DNA of 54,884 nucleotides from assembly GCF_945956965.1 (NCBI RefSeq), contig NZ_CAMFJS010000033.1, forward strand, positions 1-54,884. The letters run 5' to 3'. This stretch comes from an uncultured Roseateles sp. (GTDB lineage Bacteria; Pseudomonadota; Gammaproteobacteria; Burkholderiales; Burkholderiaceae_C). The position numbers and the translations under genes are program-made. Under the pieces are notes generated by a model that was given only the letters and a program-made list of their open reading frames with translations, searched no databases and was not told the origin of the DNA. Numbering within the stretch: the first letter of the stretch is position 1; each line of letters starts with the position of its first letter. Shown here one piece after another: positions 7,878-15,794 of the stretch.

Positions 7878-9113
7878 TCACTTCTTCTGGCTCAAAGCGC
7901 CCTTGGCGTTGACGTCTTTGACGCGCACTTCGGAGGCCTTCTTGAAGTCAGCCTCGTAGGCGTAAACCACGCGCTGGCCCTTGACCTCGCCGAACACCGG
8001 GATGTTGGCAGTGATGGCTTCGTGGTCCGTCTTGGTGAAGGGCTTGTTGTAGGTGGTCACCACACCTTCCACCGGTGCCTTCAAATCCTCCAGCGCGGCC
8101 TTGACCTTGGGGCCTTCGGTGCCACCGGCCTGCTTGATGGCCGCGGCCAGCAGGTAGATGGAGTCATAACCCTGCGCGGCCGAGACCGGCGAGTCGATGC
8201 GCGCGTTCTTGGGGTTGAAGGTCTTCAGGTAGTTGATGATGAAGCTCTGGCGCTTGGGCGTCGTGGGCTCCTGAATGAAGGTTTGCGGCATGCGCGCACC
8301 TTCGCCGCCAGGGCCGGCGTTGTCGATGAAGTTGGCCATCGACAGCGTCCAGCTGCCGATCATCGGCACCTTCCAGCCCAGCTTGGTCATGCCGTTGGCA
8401 ATCTGCGCCAGCTCAGGGCCGATGGCGTAGGTCAGGATGGCTTCAGCACCCGCTTCCTTGGCCTTGAGCAGCTGGGCGGTCATGTCCACATCCTTGATGT
8501 TGAACTTCTCCACCGCCACGGCCTTCACGCCCTTCAGCTCCATCGCCTTTTCCAGGTCGGCGCGGCCGAGCTGGCCGTAGTTGGTGGAGTCCGCCAGGAT
8601 GGCCACCTTCTTGTAGCCGCGGCGGCCAATCGCCTCTTCCACAATCATCGGCGCCTGAATGCTGTCATGCGCGGCATTGCGGAAGATGTAGTTGTCCGGC
8701 TGGTTGGCGAACTGCTGGGTGATCAAGGAGCCGGTGGCCACATTGTTCATCACCGGGATCTTGGCTTCTTGGTAGAAGCGCTGCGAGGCCAAGGCCACGC
8801 CGGTGTTGATGTAACCCACCGTGGCGGCGACCTTCTCTTTGTTGATCAGCTCTTGCGCGATCTGCACGCCGCGCTCGTTCTTGGCCTCGTCGTCGCGCTC
8901 CACCAGCAGCAGCTGGCGGCCCAGCACACCGCCGGCCTTGTTGATTTCATCGGTGGCCAGGCGCACGCCGTCGCGCATGCTCACGCCCATGGACGAAGAG
9001 CCGCCCGTGAAGGGGCCGGACACACCGATCTTGATCGGCTCCGCAGCCAGGGTTGAGAAACTGAGGGCCGCCAAGGCCACAGCGGTCAATGTCTGAGTGA
9101 TGTGTTTGCTCAT
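7878..9113 (-). CDS. Periplasmic substrate-binding protein of HAAT (Liv-type) transporter
   Basis: The 411-residue product has a signal peptide (MSKHITQTLTAVALAALSFSTLAA) followed by a periplasmic binding protein type 6 fold: IKIGVSGPFTGGSSSMG at the start and AATVGYINTGVALASQRFYQ further on. It binds the substrate in the periplasm and hands it to LivH/LivM. It is the first gene of the operon, with a 179-base region separating it from the divergent RIO kinase gene. The long linker near YLKTFNPKNARIDSPVSAAQGYDSIYLLAAA is typical of the family. Substrate is unknown. Confidence 0.92.
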   Translation of the reverse strand: MSKHITQTLTAVALAALSFSTLAAEPIKIGVSGPFTGGSSSMGVSMRDGVRLATDEINKAGGVLGRQLLLVERDDEAKNERGVQIAQELINKEKVAATVGYINTGVALASQRFYQEAKIPVMNNVATGSLITQQFANQPDNYIFRNAAHDSIQAPMIVEEAIGRRGYKKVAILADSTNYGQLGRADLEKAMELKGVKAVAVEKFNIKDVDMTAQLLKAKEAGAEAILTYAIGPELAQIANGMTKLGWKVPMIGSWTLSMANFIDNAGPGGEGARMPQTFIQEPTTPKRQSFIINYLKTFNPKNARIDSPVSAAQGYDSIYLLAAAIKQAGGTEGPKVKAALEDLKAPVEGVVTTYNKPFTKTDHEAITANIPVFGEVKGQRVVYAYEADFKKASEVRVKDVNAKGALSQKK

Positions 9114-9292
9114 GGTGCTTGTCTCTTCCGTGTTGATCTATAGCGCTTCGCAAACGGCCCGCAACAACCGGGGCGGCGGATGCTAGGCAAAGTATGAGCC
9201 CGCGGCTTTCAGCTAGCTGACACTGGGCTTGCTGCTTCGGTACAAACCATGCCCAGACAAACCCTGATGGAGCCTGCAGGGACAATGCGCCA

Positions 9293-10141
9293 ATGAAGAC
9301 ACCCAAAAGACTGCAGTCCCTCCTGGAAGAGGGTTTGATTGACAGCGTGCAACGCCAGCTGATGAGCGGCAAGGAAGCGCAGGTGTTCGTGGTGCGCTGC
9401 GGCGATGAAACCCGCTGCGCCAAGGTTTACAAGGAAGCCACCCATCGCAGCTTCCGCCAAGCGGTGGACTACACCGAGAACCGCAAGGTCAAAAACAGCC
9501 GCGAAGCCCGCGCCATGGCCAAGGGCAGCAAGTTCGGCCGCGAAAAGCAGGAAGAAGCCTGGCAGAACGCCGAAGTCGATGCGCTCTACCGCCTGGCCGC
9601 CGCCGGCGTGCGCGTGCCCAAGCCGCACCTCTTCTTTGAAGGCGTGCTGCTGATGGAACTGGTGTGCGACGCCGACGGCGCCGCCGCCCCGCGCTTGAAC
9701 GACAGCCAGTTCACGCCTGAGCAAGCGCGCCAACACCACGCCAGCCTGATCCGCGAAGTGGTGCGCATGCTGTGCGCGGGCGTGGTGCACGGCGACTTGT
9801 CTGAATTCAACATCCTGCTGGCGGCCGACGGCCCCGTCATCATCGACCTGCCCCAAGCCGTGGACGCCGCCGGCAACAACCACGCCCAGCGCATGCTGCT
9901 GCGCGACGTAGAAAACCTGCGCAACTTCTTCGGCCAGTTCGCCCCCGACCTGCTGCAAAGCGACTACGGCAACGAGATCTGGGCGCTGTACCAGCGCGGC
10001 GCATTGACGGTCGAATCCCCCTTGACCGGCCGCTTTGAACGCAAAGCCAAGCCCGTGGATTTGCGCGGCGTGATGCGCGAGATTGACGATGCGCGGGATG
10101 AGGATGCGGCGAGGCGGTTGAGGATGCAGACGAGGGAGTGA
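9293..10141 (+). CDS. RIO-family (RIO1-like) atypical serine protein kinase
   Basis: This 282-residue protein shows the RIO kinase layout: a glycine-loop-like GKEAQVFVVRCGDE, the ATP-binding lysine in CAKVYKEATHRSF, a hinge region with LLMELVCD, the catalytic loop HGDLSEFNILL and the metal-binding IIDLPQAVD in place of DFG. RIO1 proteins phosphorylate themselves and act in ribosome maturation in archaea and eukaryotes; the role of bacterial copies is poorly known. The C-terminal tail from about 240 is basic and variable. It is transcribed away from the Liv operon and stands just left of the AT-rich accessory island. Confidence 0.88.
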   Translation: MKTPKRLQSLLEEGLIDSVQRQLMSGKEAQVFVVRCGDETRCAKVYKEATHRSFRQAVDYTENRKVKNSREARAMAKGSKFGREKQEEAWQNAEVDALYRLAAAGVRVPKPHLFFEGVLLMELVCDADGAAAPRLNDSQFTPEQARQHHASLIREVVRMLCAGVVHGDLSEFNILLAADGPVIIDLPQAVDAAGNNHAQRMLLRDVENLRNFFGQFAPDLLQSDYGNEIWALYQRGALTVESPLTGRFERKAKPVDLRGVMREIDDARDEDAARRLRMQTRE

Positions 10142-10597
10142 TTGGGGCTGGTGGGCGCGGGTGGCTGATGCGGGATGACAGTTTCCGGGCCGGCGCGGGT
10201 CAGCGTAGCTCGCCAGCATGCACTTGCGAGCTGAAGTCCTAAGTGCCGGCACATGCCGGCTCAAAGATAACCCGTCACCAGCCTTTGGTCGCCCGCCGCA
10301 CCACGGGAAACTACCGAGTTAAAAATCCAAACCACCTAACGCTTTATTGCGCTGGCACTGGCAACATGGCGCCTGTTCCGGCTCGTCTGCATTTCTTTGT
10401 AAGCACACGCCGCTATTGCCGGGAATTTAATGCCTATTGAATGGCGCCAAAAAATGCCTTTTCCTCTTTTCCAGAAATCACTTACCTGTACTGCCAAGCA
10501 CTGGTTTATACGGCAGCATTCCAGTTTAATTGGCAATGGCTATCGCCACAGAACACGTTAGACCCTATAACTTCCTCCTCTACTCTGTCACGTAACT
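10142..10597. other. Gene-free stretch entering an AT-richer island
   Basis: No convincing gene is visible. Base composition falls from typical host GC to roughly half AT after about 10300. ACCTAAC at 10334-10340 and GTTAGAC at 10557-10563 fit the two core-site consensuses of integron attC sites, but the distance (230 bases) is large. Between them GCTATTGCC plus AATTTAA (10412-10430) can pair with TTTAATT plus GGCAATGGC (10525-10540). A degenerate recombination site is possible, not shown. Confidence 0.4.
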
Positions 10598-11063
10598 ATG
10601 GACTTCTGGATTCTCCTCGGGGCAGTTGGATCGTTTGCCTCGGTTATTGGCCTGCTTCTTCCCCTTCAGACCAAGCATCAGCGTCTGATGCACGTTGCGT
10701 ATAGCTGCGCATTGGCACTCATATCCGCCGTTGCCGTCTGGTATTGGGGTCAGGCATACAGAGTCAAGAGCGTTGAAAGGCAGGCAACTGCGCTGGTAGC
10801 TGGCTTTTCCTCAGATTACACGGCAGAGGGATTTATTCTCGCAACACTGGCATTTCTAGAAAAGAATCGCGATCTCTATCCGGACGCCTACTCAAGGGCT
10901 CACAACATGTGCCTGAATGAAGCGTGCATCAAAAACAGGAGTGAAGTCACTAATCTCTCGTTTGCTTTCAAAGGACTAATCACGGGAATTGGAGCACTCG
11001 AACGCGGGGACTAACTCGCTATTCAACCGGACCCACCTTCGGCAATCCGGTTAAATATCAATG
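10558..11063 (+). mobile_element. Putative integron gene cassette
   Basis: If exchange takes place after the G of the two GTTRRRY cores (GTTAGAC at 10557 and GTTAGGC at 11063), the segment is a 506-base cassette. It has the usual compact form: the start codon lies 35 bases after the left core, one gene fills the cassette, and its stop codon falls inside the left half of the terminal attC. Base composition differs from the flanking host genes. The right attC is well formed; the left boundary rests on the core motif alone. No integrase gene is in the window. Confidence 0.55.
10598..11014 (+). CDS. Small membrane protein of unknown function, cassette-borne
   Basis: The 138-residue product begins MDFWILLGAVGSFASVIGLL and has a second hydrophobic segment around residues 33-50 (AYSCALALISAVAVWYWG), then a soluble region of about 85 residues with two Cys close together (NMCLNEACIKN). 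This suggests a membrane-anchored protein with a cytoplasmic or periplasmic helical domain. I recognise no family. Its codon use is poorer in GC than its neighbours. The TAA stop lies within the R'' part of the attC site that follows, a common feature of integron cassette genes. Confidence 0.65.
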   Translation: MDFWILLGAVGSFASVIGLLLPLQTKHQRLMHVAYSCALALISAVAVWYWGQAYRVKSVERQATALVAGFSSDYTAEGFILATLAFLEKNRDLYPDAYSRAHNMCLNEACIKNRSEVTNLSFAFKGLITGIGALERGD

Positions 11064-11069
11064 TTAGGC
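11009..11069 (+). repeat. attC recombination site (61 bp)
   Basis: The parts of an attC are present in order: R'' GACTAAC (11009-11015), L'' TATTCAACCGGA (11020-11031), a 14-base loop, L' TCCGGTTAAATA (11046-11057) and R' GTTAGGC (11063-11069). L'' and L' pair at 11 of 12 positions and R'' and R' at 6 of 7. R' fits the GTTRRRY consensus exactly. Length and spacing fit short attC sites, which the integrase recognises as a folded single strand. Confidence 0.75.
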
Positions 11070-11114
11070 CGACACGGCCAGTGTTCATCCTTGTACAACC
11101 TGGAGCAATTGAAA

Positions 11115-11693
11115 GTGACTTTATTAGTGCCACAGCACAACTCAAATGGACAATCGCAATTTCTTTTGGAGCGCCAGATTCAGGCGTACTTGGCAGAAAA
11201 CCTCCATCTATTAGGTGTCAATGGATTGGTGCTGGTCGCCACTGAATTTCAAACGACAGTCGGGCGAATTGACATCCTTGCGAAGACAAAATCGAGTGAT
11301 CTATTTGCGATTGAGCTCAAACGGGACGTGGCCTCAAGGGAAGACGTTGGTCAACTTCAGTCATATATGGGCGCTCTATCGATGGCGAATGTTGGGGCGT
11401 CTGTATTCGGAATACTGGTTGCGGCTGGCCTTACCGATGGGGCGCGTGCTGCATTGCATGTAGCCCAGGGCGTTAGCTTTTTCAAATACAAGACTACGTT
11501 TCTATTTGATTCAGTAGTGCGCGACCATAAGGACTATCCGGGCTTCTTTGTTCCGGCGCCGCCGCGAACTAGCAATCCCAACGAGATCGTCGGATCTGAG
11601 CGTAGGTATTGCATGTACTGCAAAGATTACCGTCGAGCAAATGTCCTAGGGAATGCTGTTCTGGAATGCTCCAGTTGCAAGAACGTGCTATGA
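11115..11693 (+). CDS. NucS-like (DUF91) endonuclease with C-terminal zinc ribbon
   Basis: The product of about 192 residues carries a PD-(D/E)xK-type nuclease core: GRIDILAKTKSSDLFAIELKRD holds the catalytic Asp and the ExK triad, followed by QLQSYMGAL, as in NucS/DUF91 proteins that cut mismatched or branched DNA. An N-terminal helical part (LLERQIQAYLAENL) and a C-terminal zinc-ribbon-like CxxC pair (CMYC, CSSC) flank it. The frame is open from ATG 11061, but that codon lies over the attC core; GTG 11115 has GGAG nine bases upstream and is preferred. The gene directly follows the attC, so it is probably a second cassette. Defence or repair roles are inference. Confidence 0.75.
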   Translation: MTLLVPQHNSNGQSQFLLERQIQAYLAENLHLLGVNGLVLVATEFQTTVGRIDILAKTKSSDLFAIELKRDVASREDVGQLQSYMGALSMANVGASVFGILVAAGLTDGARAALHVAQGVSFFKYKTTFLFDSVVRDHKDYPGFFVPAPPRTSNPNEIVGSERRYCMYCKDYRRANVLGNAVLECSSCKNVL

Positions 11694-11700
11694 AGTCCGA

Positions 11701-11794
11701 AACACGGGGACAAGCCTTAAATTTGAAGTCTTCGAAAGACATAACTAACTCGGCACATCGTTGCGAGCAATACATTTAGCCCTGCCCCCGTGTT
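11701..11794. repeat. Imperfect inverted repeat after the nuclease gene
   Basis: AACACGGGG at 11701-11709 pairs perfectly with CCCCGTGTT at 11786-11794, and pairing continues imperfectly to AAAT/ATTT, giving about 22-base arms. Two small hairpins (GTCTTCGAAAGAC; TTGC-GAG-CAA) lie inside. Size and place, 8 bases after the stop, suit a terminal cassette site, but GTTCCAC does not fit GTTRRRY. It may be a decayed attC or another structured element. Confidence 0.45.
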
Positions 11795-11867
11795 CCACCA
11801 TCCGCGCCGATGCACGGCAAGCGCGTCCCGTCGCGAGCTTCGCACCAACTCCTTACAGCCATTCTTC

Positions 11868-12095
11868 ATGTCGAACTTAGAACAAAAGTGGTGGTTCTTT
11901 GCCCCAGTCACCGGCATCAGCGCCTGGCTGACCGTGCAACTCCTGTCCGTGGCCGGCATGTCAATGGGCGCGCCGTCCAACAGCCAGTGGCTGGTGTTCG
12001 CCCTGTGCTTCTTTGGCATCCAACGCGGCCTGTCGTTCACGGCCTGGCTCATCGTCTTGGCGGTCGCGCCCAAGTTGGTGAAGCAAGAGGCCTAA
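11868..12095 (+). CDS. Small hydrophobic protein of unknown function
   Basis: A 75-residue frame starting MSNLEQKWWFFAPVTG contains two hydrophobic helices (about residues 10-30 and 38-68) and ends KLVKQEA. An upstream in-frame ATG at 11790 would add 26 residues that look like unselected GC-rich sequence, so 11868 is preferred, although no clear ribosome binding site is present. GC content is back at the host level here. No family is recognised; a two-helix inner-membrane protein is the simplest reading. Confidence 0.55.
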   Translation: MSNLEQKWWFFAPVTGISAWLTVQLLSVAGMSMGAPSNSQWLVFALCFFGIQRGLSFTAWLIVLAVAPKLVKQEA

Positions 12096-12267
12096 GCGGT
12101 GCGTGAGCGCGTAAGCCTGCGCCGGCACCTGCGAATCCGCACACCTTGGGGCATGGCATCCATCGCGCAGATTTCCTCCTGCGCTCGCCCTGCCCCACCA
12201 ACGCAGCCGCTCGGCATCAAGATCAGAGCGCACGGCTGCTGAGCCGAGATTCGATCCATCCAGCCAT

Positions 12268-12627
12268 ATGCCTGCACTCCTGCTCATCGCCGCCCTCGTC
12301 GCCTTTCTGATTTTCATTGTCTGGGAACGCCGCCGGGCCGAGAGCGGCTCGGTCACGCCCTTGCCACGCGAGGCACTCAAGAATGGTTGGCGCGCGAGGC
12401 CCTTGCGAAGGTGGAAGGTCAATGCCGCCCTCGGGCTCTTGCTTGGTGTCATGGCAGTTGTTCAGTGGGTCCGGCCGACACAACCGCCGTTCACCGGGCG
12501 CTTGTCGCCAGTCATGTCCTTCTTCCATGCGCAGTTCGGCATCCATGGGGTGTCGTACTTTTGGGCTGCATTTGCGGCGGCCGTGCTGCTCATCGCCGTT
12601 TCTCAGTTCAGGTCTGACGGTGACTAA
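12268..12627 (+). CDS. Small membrane protein of unknown function
   Basis: The 119-residue product opens with a membrane segment (MPALLLIAALVAFLIFIVWERRR), has a second near residues 50-66 (AALGLLLGVMAVVQWV) and a third at the C-terminus (FWAAFAAAVLLIAVSQF). The basic stretch after the first segment suggests that loop lies in the cytoplasm. I do not recognise a family. A strong intrinsic terminator lies 47 bases after the stop, supporting a real transcription unit. Confidence 0.6.
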   Translation: MPALLLIAALVAFLIFIVWERRRAESGSVTPLPREALKNGWRARPLRRWKVNAALGLLLGVMAVVQWVRPTQPPFTGRLSPVMSFFHAQFGIHGVSYFWAAFAAAVLLIAVSQFRSDGD

Positions 12628-12673
12628 CTGAATGAATGAGTGAACGCTCAGTGGTCGAGCCGCTGCTGCAATC

Positions 12674-12716
12674 CGGGCGCCATCGACTGCTAATCTGGCG
12701 CCCGTTTACTTTTTTG
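12674..12716 (+). terminator. Intrinsic terminator
   Basis: CGGGCGCCA and TGGCGCCCG form a 9-bp perfect stem around a 13-base loop, followed by TTTACTTTTTT. It ends the unit of the small membrane protein gene and lies just before the DUF2314 gene. Confidence 0.85.
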
Positions 12717-12724
12717 AATGATGA

Positions 12725-13222
12725 ATGGCGTCGATGCGTTCCGGTCCTTTACTTCTTCTTCTGCTGCTGGCACGCCTATCCGGATCGGTTTTTGCCAACG
12801 ACAACATCGCCGCGGTTCGCGACGCTGATGTGCCCATGAACCAAGCGATCCAGAAGGCGCGGGACTCCCTGGGCGCCTTCATACAAATCAAGGCGAACCC
12901 CAAGTCAGGCGCCGAGCACTTTGAGCTGAAGGTCTCGTTTGCGCGCGAGCTGATGTGGGTGTCGCCCTTTCGTGTGAGTGGGAGCGATGGCCATGGCAAA
13001 GGCGATAGCTATGAAGGCATTCTGAAAAGCGTGCCTCAGTACAACCCGACGCTGGCGTGGGGAAAGCAAGTGAGCTTTTCGCGGGACCAGATCGTCGATT
13101 GGGGCTACACCAAGGACGGCAGGCGGCATGGGCACTTCACCACTTGTGTGCTGCTGGCGCGGATGAAGCCCGACGAGGCCACCAAGATTCGCAAGGACAT
13201 GAGGCTCGAATGCGTGCCCTAA
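12725..13222 (+). CDS. Exported DUF2314 (YegJ-like) protein
   Basis: The 165-residue product has a signal peptide with a seven-leucine core ending SGSVFA. The mature part matches DUF2314: MNQAIQKARDSLGAFIQI at its start and the hallmark DWGYTKDGRRHGHFT toward the end, followed by LLARMKPDEATKI. E. coli YegJ belongs to this family; its function is not established. The start codon is only nine bases after the terminator T-run, so transcription must begin inside or just before the terminator sequence, or the message is nearly leaderless; ATG 12734 is an alternative start. A location in the periplasm follows from the signal peptide. Confidence 0.78.
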   Translation: MASMRSGPLLLLLLLARLSGSVFANDNIAAVRDADVPMNQAIQKARDSLGAFIQIKANPKSGAEHFELKVSFARELMWVSPFRVSGSDGHGKGDSYEGILKSVPQYNPTLAWGKQVSFSRDQIVDWGYTKDGRRHGHFTTCVLLARMKPDEATKIRKDMRLECVP

Positions 13223-13348
13223 GCTGGCGTGCCTGATGGGCATTCGCTTGGGTTCAAACCATGGGTATCGCTCGATCAAAGCCGCTTCAAAGCCGCTGAG
13301 CGGATGTCGCCGCGGACTTAGCCCCCACATCTCTACTTAGGCCTCCAC

Positions 13349-13882
13349 ATGCCCCGTCACCCCATTCCTCTGGCGCCGCTCCAAAAGCGGCTGGGGGCTT
13401 TCGTCATTGACCTCGTTCTGGTCGGTGCGGCGCTGGGCGCCTCGTACTGCATGCCGGGGTTTCCGCTTTACGGCACGCTGGCCTTTGGCCTCGTGTTCTG
13501 GGGGCTGTACGCGGCCTATCAGGTGTTTGGCGTTGTCCACCCAGATGCGGGCATTGGCAAAGTGCTGCTGCGCATTTCGGTGGTGTCGGCAGCCAGCGGG
13601 CAAGTGCCTTCGGCGCGGCAAGGGCTGCTGCGTTCTCTGGCGCGCTGCACCTGGGCGCTGTGCGGCGTTTCCATTGCCAGCGCCGCCGACAGCAGCTATC
13701 TGATGGGGCTTCCCGTTATGGCCGAGCTGGCCCTGGTGAGCCTGCACCCTTTGCGCCAAACGCTGGCTGATTTGCTGGCCGGTACGGTGGTGATTGCCAC
13801 GCCGCCGGTGCAGCCCCACCGCGCGCCGGCTGCGCCGATGTACAGCAAGCACGATGCAGAATTCGGCCCGCCCAAAGAGTGA
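13349..13882 (+). CDS. RDD-family membrane protein
   Basis: The 177-residue product begins PLQKRLGAFVIDLVLVGAALGAS, the Arg-Asp signature of the RDD family, with hydrophobic segments near residues 15-32, 45-65 and around 110-130. GKVLLRISVVSAASGQVPSARQGLLRSLAR matches the conserved cytoplasmic segment of RDD proteins. Members are small multi-spanning proteins; some act in ion exchange, most are unassigned. The stop codon overlaps a GTG start of the next gene (GTGA), suggesting joint translation. Confidence 0.82.
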   Translation: MPRHPIPLAPLQKRLGAFVIDLVLVGAALGASYCMPGFPLYGTLAFGLVFWGLYAAYQVFGVVHPDAGIGKVLLRISVVSAASGQVPSARQGLLRSLARCTWALCGVSIASAADSSYLMGLPVMAELALVSLHPLRQTLADLLAGTVVIATPPVQPHRAPAAPMYSKHDAEFGPPKE

Positions 13883-14448
13883 GGATAGGTGCTGACCCAT
13901 CCTCCCCACATCCCAAGCCCCATTCCCCGATGCCCTCAATGCCAAGCTGCGATGCCGATGCCCCACCCTACTGCATCGACCCCGACCAGTTCCTTGACCT
14001 GAGCGGCGCTGTGCCGGTGGGGCGAGAGGATGTGATCGCGGCCTGGGATCGCGCGTATGCGCTCGCGGAGCAGCGGCTGCTTGAGCTGGGGCCTGAGGCG
14101 CATTTCTATTTGGTGTTTGGCCTGCAAGGGGCTGGCAAGTCCACCTGGGTGGCTGCGCAGCGCCAGCGGGGGCCGCGCCAAGCGGTGTATCTCTCAGGCC
14201 CACTGCCCTCGCGCAGGCACCGCGAGCGGGCCTTGCTGATGGCCGCGCGCGTGGGTTGCCGCAAGCGCATTGGCGTGTGGATCCATGCGCCCTTTGACCT
14301 CGCCATGGCGCGGAATGCGCAGCGCAGCGGCCTGGCCCGAATCAAGGAAGAAACCATGCGCCATGTCTTCGAAAGCCTGGAACCGCCGACGCTGGAAGAA
14401 GGCTTTGATGAAGTCATGGTGATCAGTTCATCGCCTAGCCCGGCCTAG
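13879..14448 (+). CDS. P-loop nucleotide kinase-like ATPase
   Basis: The 189-residue frame contains a Walker A motif GLQGAGKST (about residue 82) after HFYLVF, and later the segments PSRRHRERALLMAARVGCRKRIGVWIHAPFDLAMARN and FDEVMVI. This is the layout of small AAA/zeta-toxin or polynucleotide-kinase-like P-loop phosphotransferases; substrate is unknown. The chosen GTG start makes a four-base overlap with the RDD gene, but the first 17 residues are Pro-rich and ATG 13930 (MPSMPSCD) is equally possible. No partner antitoxin is visible next to it. Confidence 0.7.
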   Translation: MRIGADPSSPHPKPHSPMPSMPSCDADAPPYCIDPDQFLDLSGAVPVGREDVIAAWDRAYALAEQRLLELGPEAHFYLVFGLQGAGKSTWVAAQRQRGPRQAVYLSGPLPSRRHRERALLMAARVGCRKRIGVWIHAPFDLAMARNAQRSGLARIKEETMRHVFESLEPPTLEEGFDEVMVISSSPSPA

Positions 14449-14564
14449 GCCAAGGGCGGGCAGCCCCGGTGCGCTACATTCACCCGGGCTGGCGCCGAGC
14501 GCCTGCTGTGCTGCCAGCCGAGTGGATGGATAGATCGATGAACTGTTAGGAATCAAAGCTCAAG

Positions 14565-15206
14565 ATGCGAGTGCTGTTTGTGGACGGGATTGGCGGCGCG
14601 AAGATTTATCGCGGCGAGCTGCTGCGGCGCATGGCCCAGAGCGGGCATCAGATTGAGCATTTTTCTTACCTCACGGCGCGGCACGGCTTCAGTGCCTTGC
14701 AGGCCCAGGTTGCGGAGCGCATTCGCGCCATGGCCGCTGGCGCGGACTACGCCCTCATCGGCTATTCCTTCGGCGGCGTGCTCTTGCGTGCGGCCTTGCA
14801 GCAGGCCGGGCCGGCCATCCGGCCGCCCAAGCACTTGTTCTTGTTGGGCTCGCCCTTGCGGGCATCGAAGCTCAGCAAGTCTTTCAGCCGCTGCATCGCC
14901 TACCGGCTGCTGACGGGTGATTGCGGCCAGGTGGCCGCTTCGCCGCAGCGGATGCAAGCAATCAGCCGTCCCGATGTGCCGAGCACCTGCATCGTGGGCA
15001 CCAAGTCCATTGCCGGCCTGGCTCGGCTGGCCGGCCACCGCTCACGCAACGACGGCATGTTGTCGGAGTCGGAAACCTGCCCGCATGTTTTTGCGGACGC
15101 GCACTATCTGAACGAGAGCCATCCGATGCTGCCCAGCCACGGCGAAGCGATCACCATCATCTTGGATCGTCTGGCGCGCATTGAAGGCCGGCCGATCGGG
15201 GGCTGA
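14565..15206 (+). CDS. Alpha/beta hydrolase
   Basis: The 213-residue protein has an oxyanion-type start MRVLFVDGIGGAKIY, the nucleophile elbow GYSFGG (Ser about residue 68), and a late His in NESHPMLPSHGEAI, consistent with a Ser-Asp-His hydrolase. It lacks a signal peptide, so it is cytoplasmic. The closest general type is a small lipase/esterase or PGAP1-like hydrolase; the substrate cannot be told. It stands alone, with 116 bases before it and a 130-base gap to the next gene. Confidence 0.75.
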   Translation: MRVLFVDGIGGAKIYRGELLRRMAQSGHQIEHFSYLTARHGFSALQAQVAERIRAMAAGADYALIGYSFGGVLLRAALQQAGPAIRPPKHLFLLGSPLRASKLSKSFSRCIAYRLLTGDCGQVAASPQRMQAISRPDVPSTCIVGTKSIAGLARLAGHRSRNDGMLSESETCPHVFADAHYLNESHPMLPSHGEAITIILDRLARIEGRPIGG

Positions 15207-15338
15207 AGGCGCAGCCGGCGTGCTGCGGCAAGCGCCAATGGGCTGATCTCCCTAAGCGTGCCGTTCTGGTGCCCGGGAAGCGCGCGCCTGCGGCACCGCA
15301 GCGTAGGATGAAATCCTCATCGCGACACGGTCCAACCC

Positions 15339-15794
15339 ATGCCACGCTCAGCGAAACACCCCGCGCCCGTCAGCGCCAAGCGCGTACCGAAGCAGGCCGC
15401 CGAGCCGAAGGCCGCGCCAAAGTCCAAACCCAAGTCCGAAACAAAAGCGCAAGCCAGGCCGGACTCAAAACCCTTCTTGCGCTTCCACCATTCGCAAGCG
15501 CTGCGGGTGAAGACGCTCAAGGTGCTGCTGGCAGTGGAGGCCGCCGAACAGGCGACGGAACACGCCGATGCGCTGACGGACTTGGTGCTGGAGCTGACCG
15601 ATCAGGGCCTGGACCAGTACTTCTTGCAAACGCTCAAGGCCACCCAGGCGAACTTTCTGGTGCAGCAGTCGGCCGCGCTGGGCATGGTGGGCGTTAACAA
15701 GCTGATGGGCTCGGTGATCCGCAACATCATGGGCCGCATGGACGATAAGCAGTTGCTGGTGGTGTGCGGCTCGATTCGGCAGTTCATGGCCTGA
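15339..15794 (+). CDS. Conserved hypothetical protein with Lys/Ala/Pro-rich N-terminus
   Basis: The first 45 of 151 residues are rich in Lys, Ala and Pro (KPKSETKAQARPDSK), likely disordered and nucleic-acid-like in charge. The rest is helical and well ordered: LRVKTLKVLLAVEAAE, then TDLVLELTDQGLDQYFLQTLKATQANFLVQQSA. No enzyme motif is seen. I cannot name a family. It converges with the HD-GYP gene across a short region of repeated CAGGCCT units that can form a hairpin. Confidence 0.65.
   Translation: MPRSAKHPAPVSAKRVPKQAAEPKAAPKSKPKSETKAQARPDSKPFLRFHHSQALRVKTLKVLLAVEAAEQATEHADALTDLVLELTDQGLDQYFLQTLKATQANFLVQQSAALGMVGVNKLMGSVIRNIMGRMDDKQLLVVCGSIRQFMA

Noticed and set aside
10334-10563. A second complete attC site upstream of the cassette
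   Set aside because: Both core motifs occur, but the span is about 230 bases and the inner boxes pair poorly, so only the right core is used as a tentative boundary.
10441-10704. Open frame of 87 codons at the left of the cassette
   Set aside because: Low-complexity sequence, no family likeness, and it overlaps the likely cassette boundary and the start of the membrane-protein gene in another frame.
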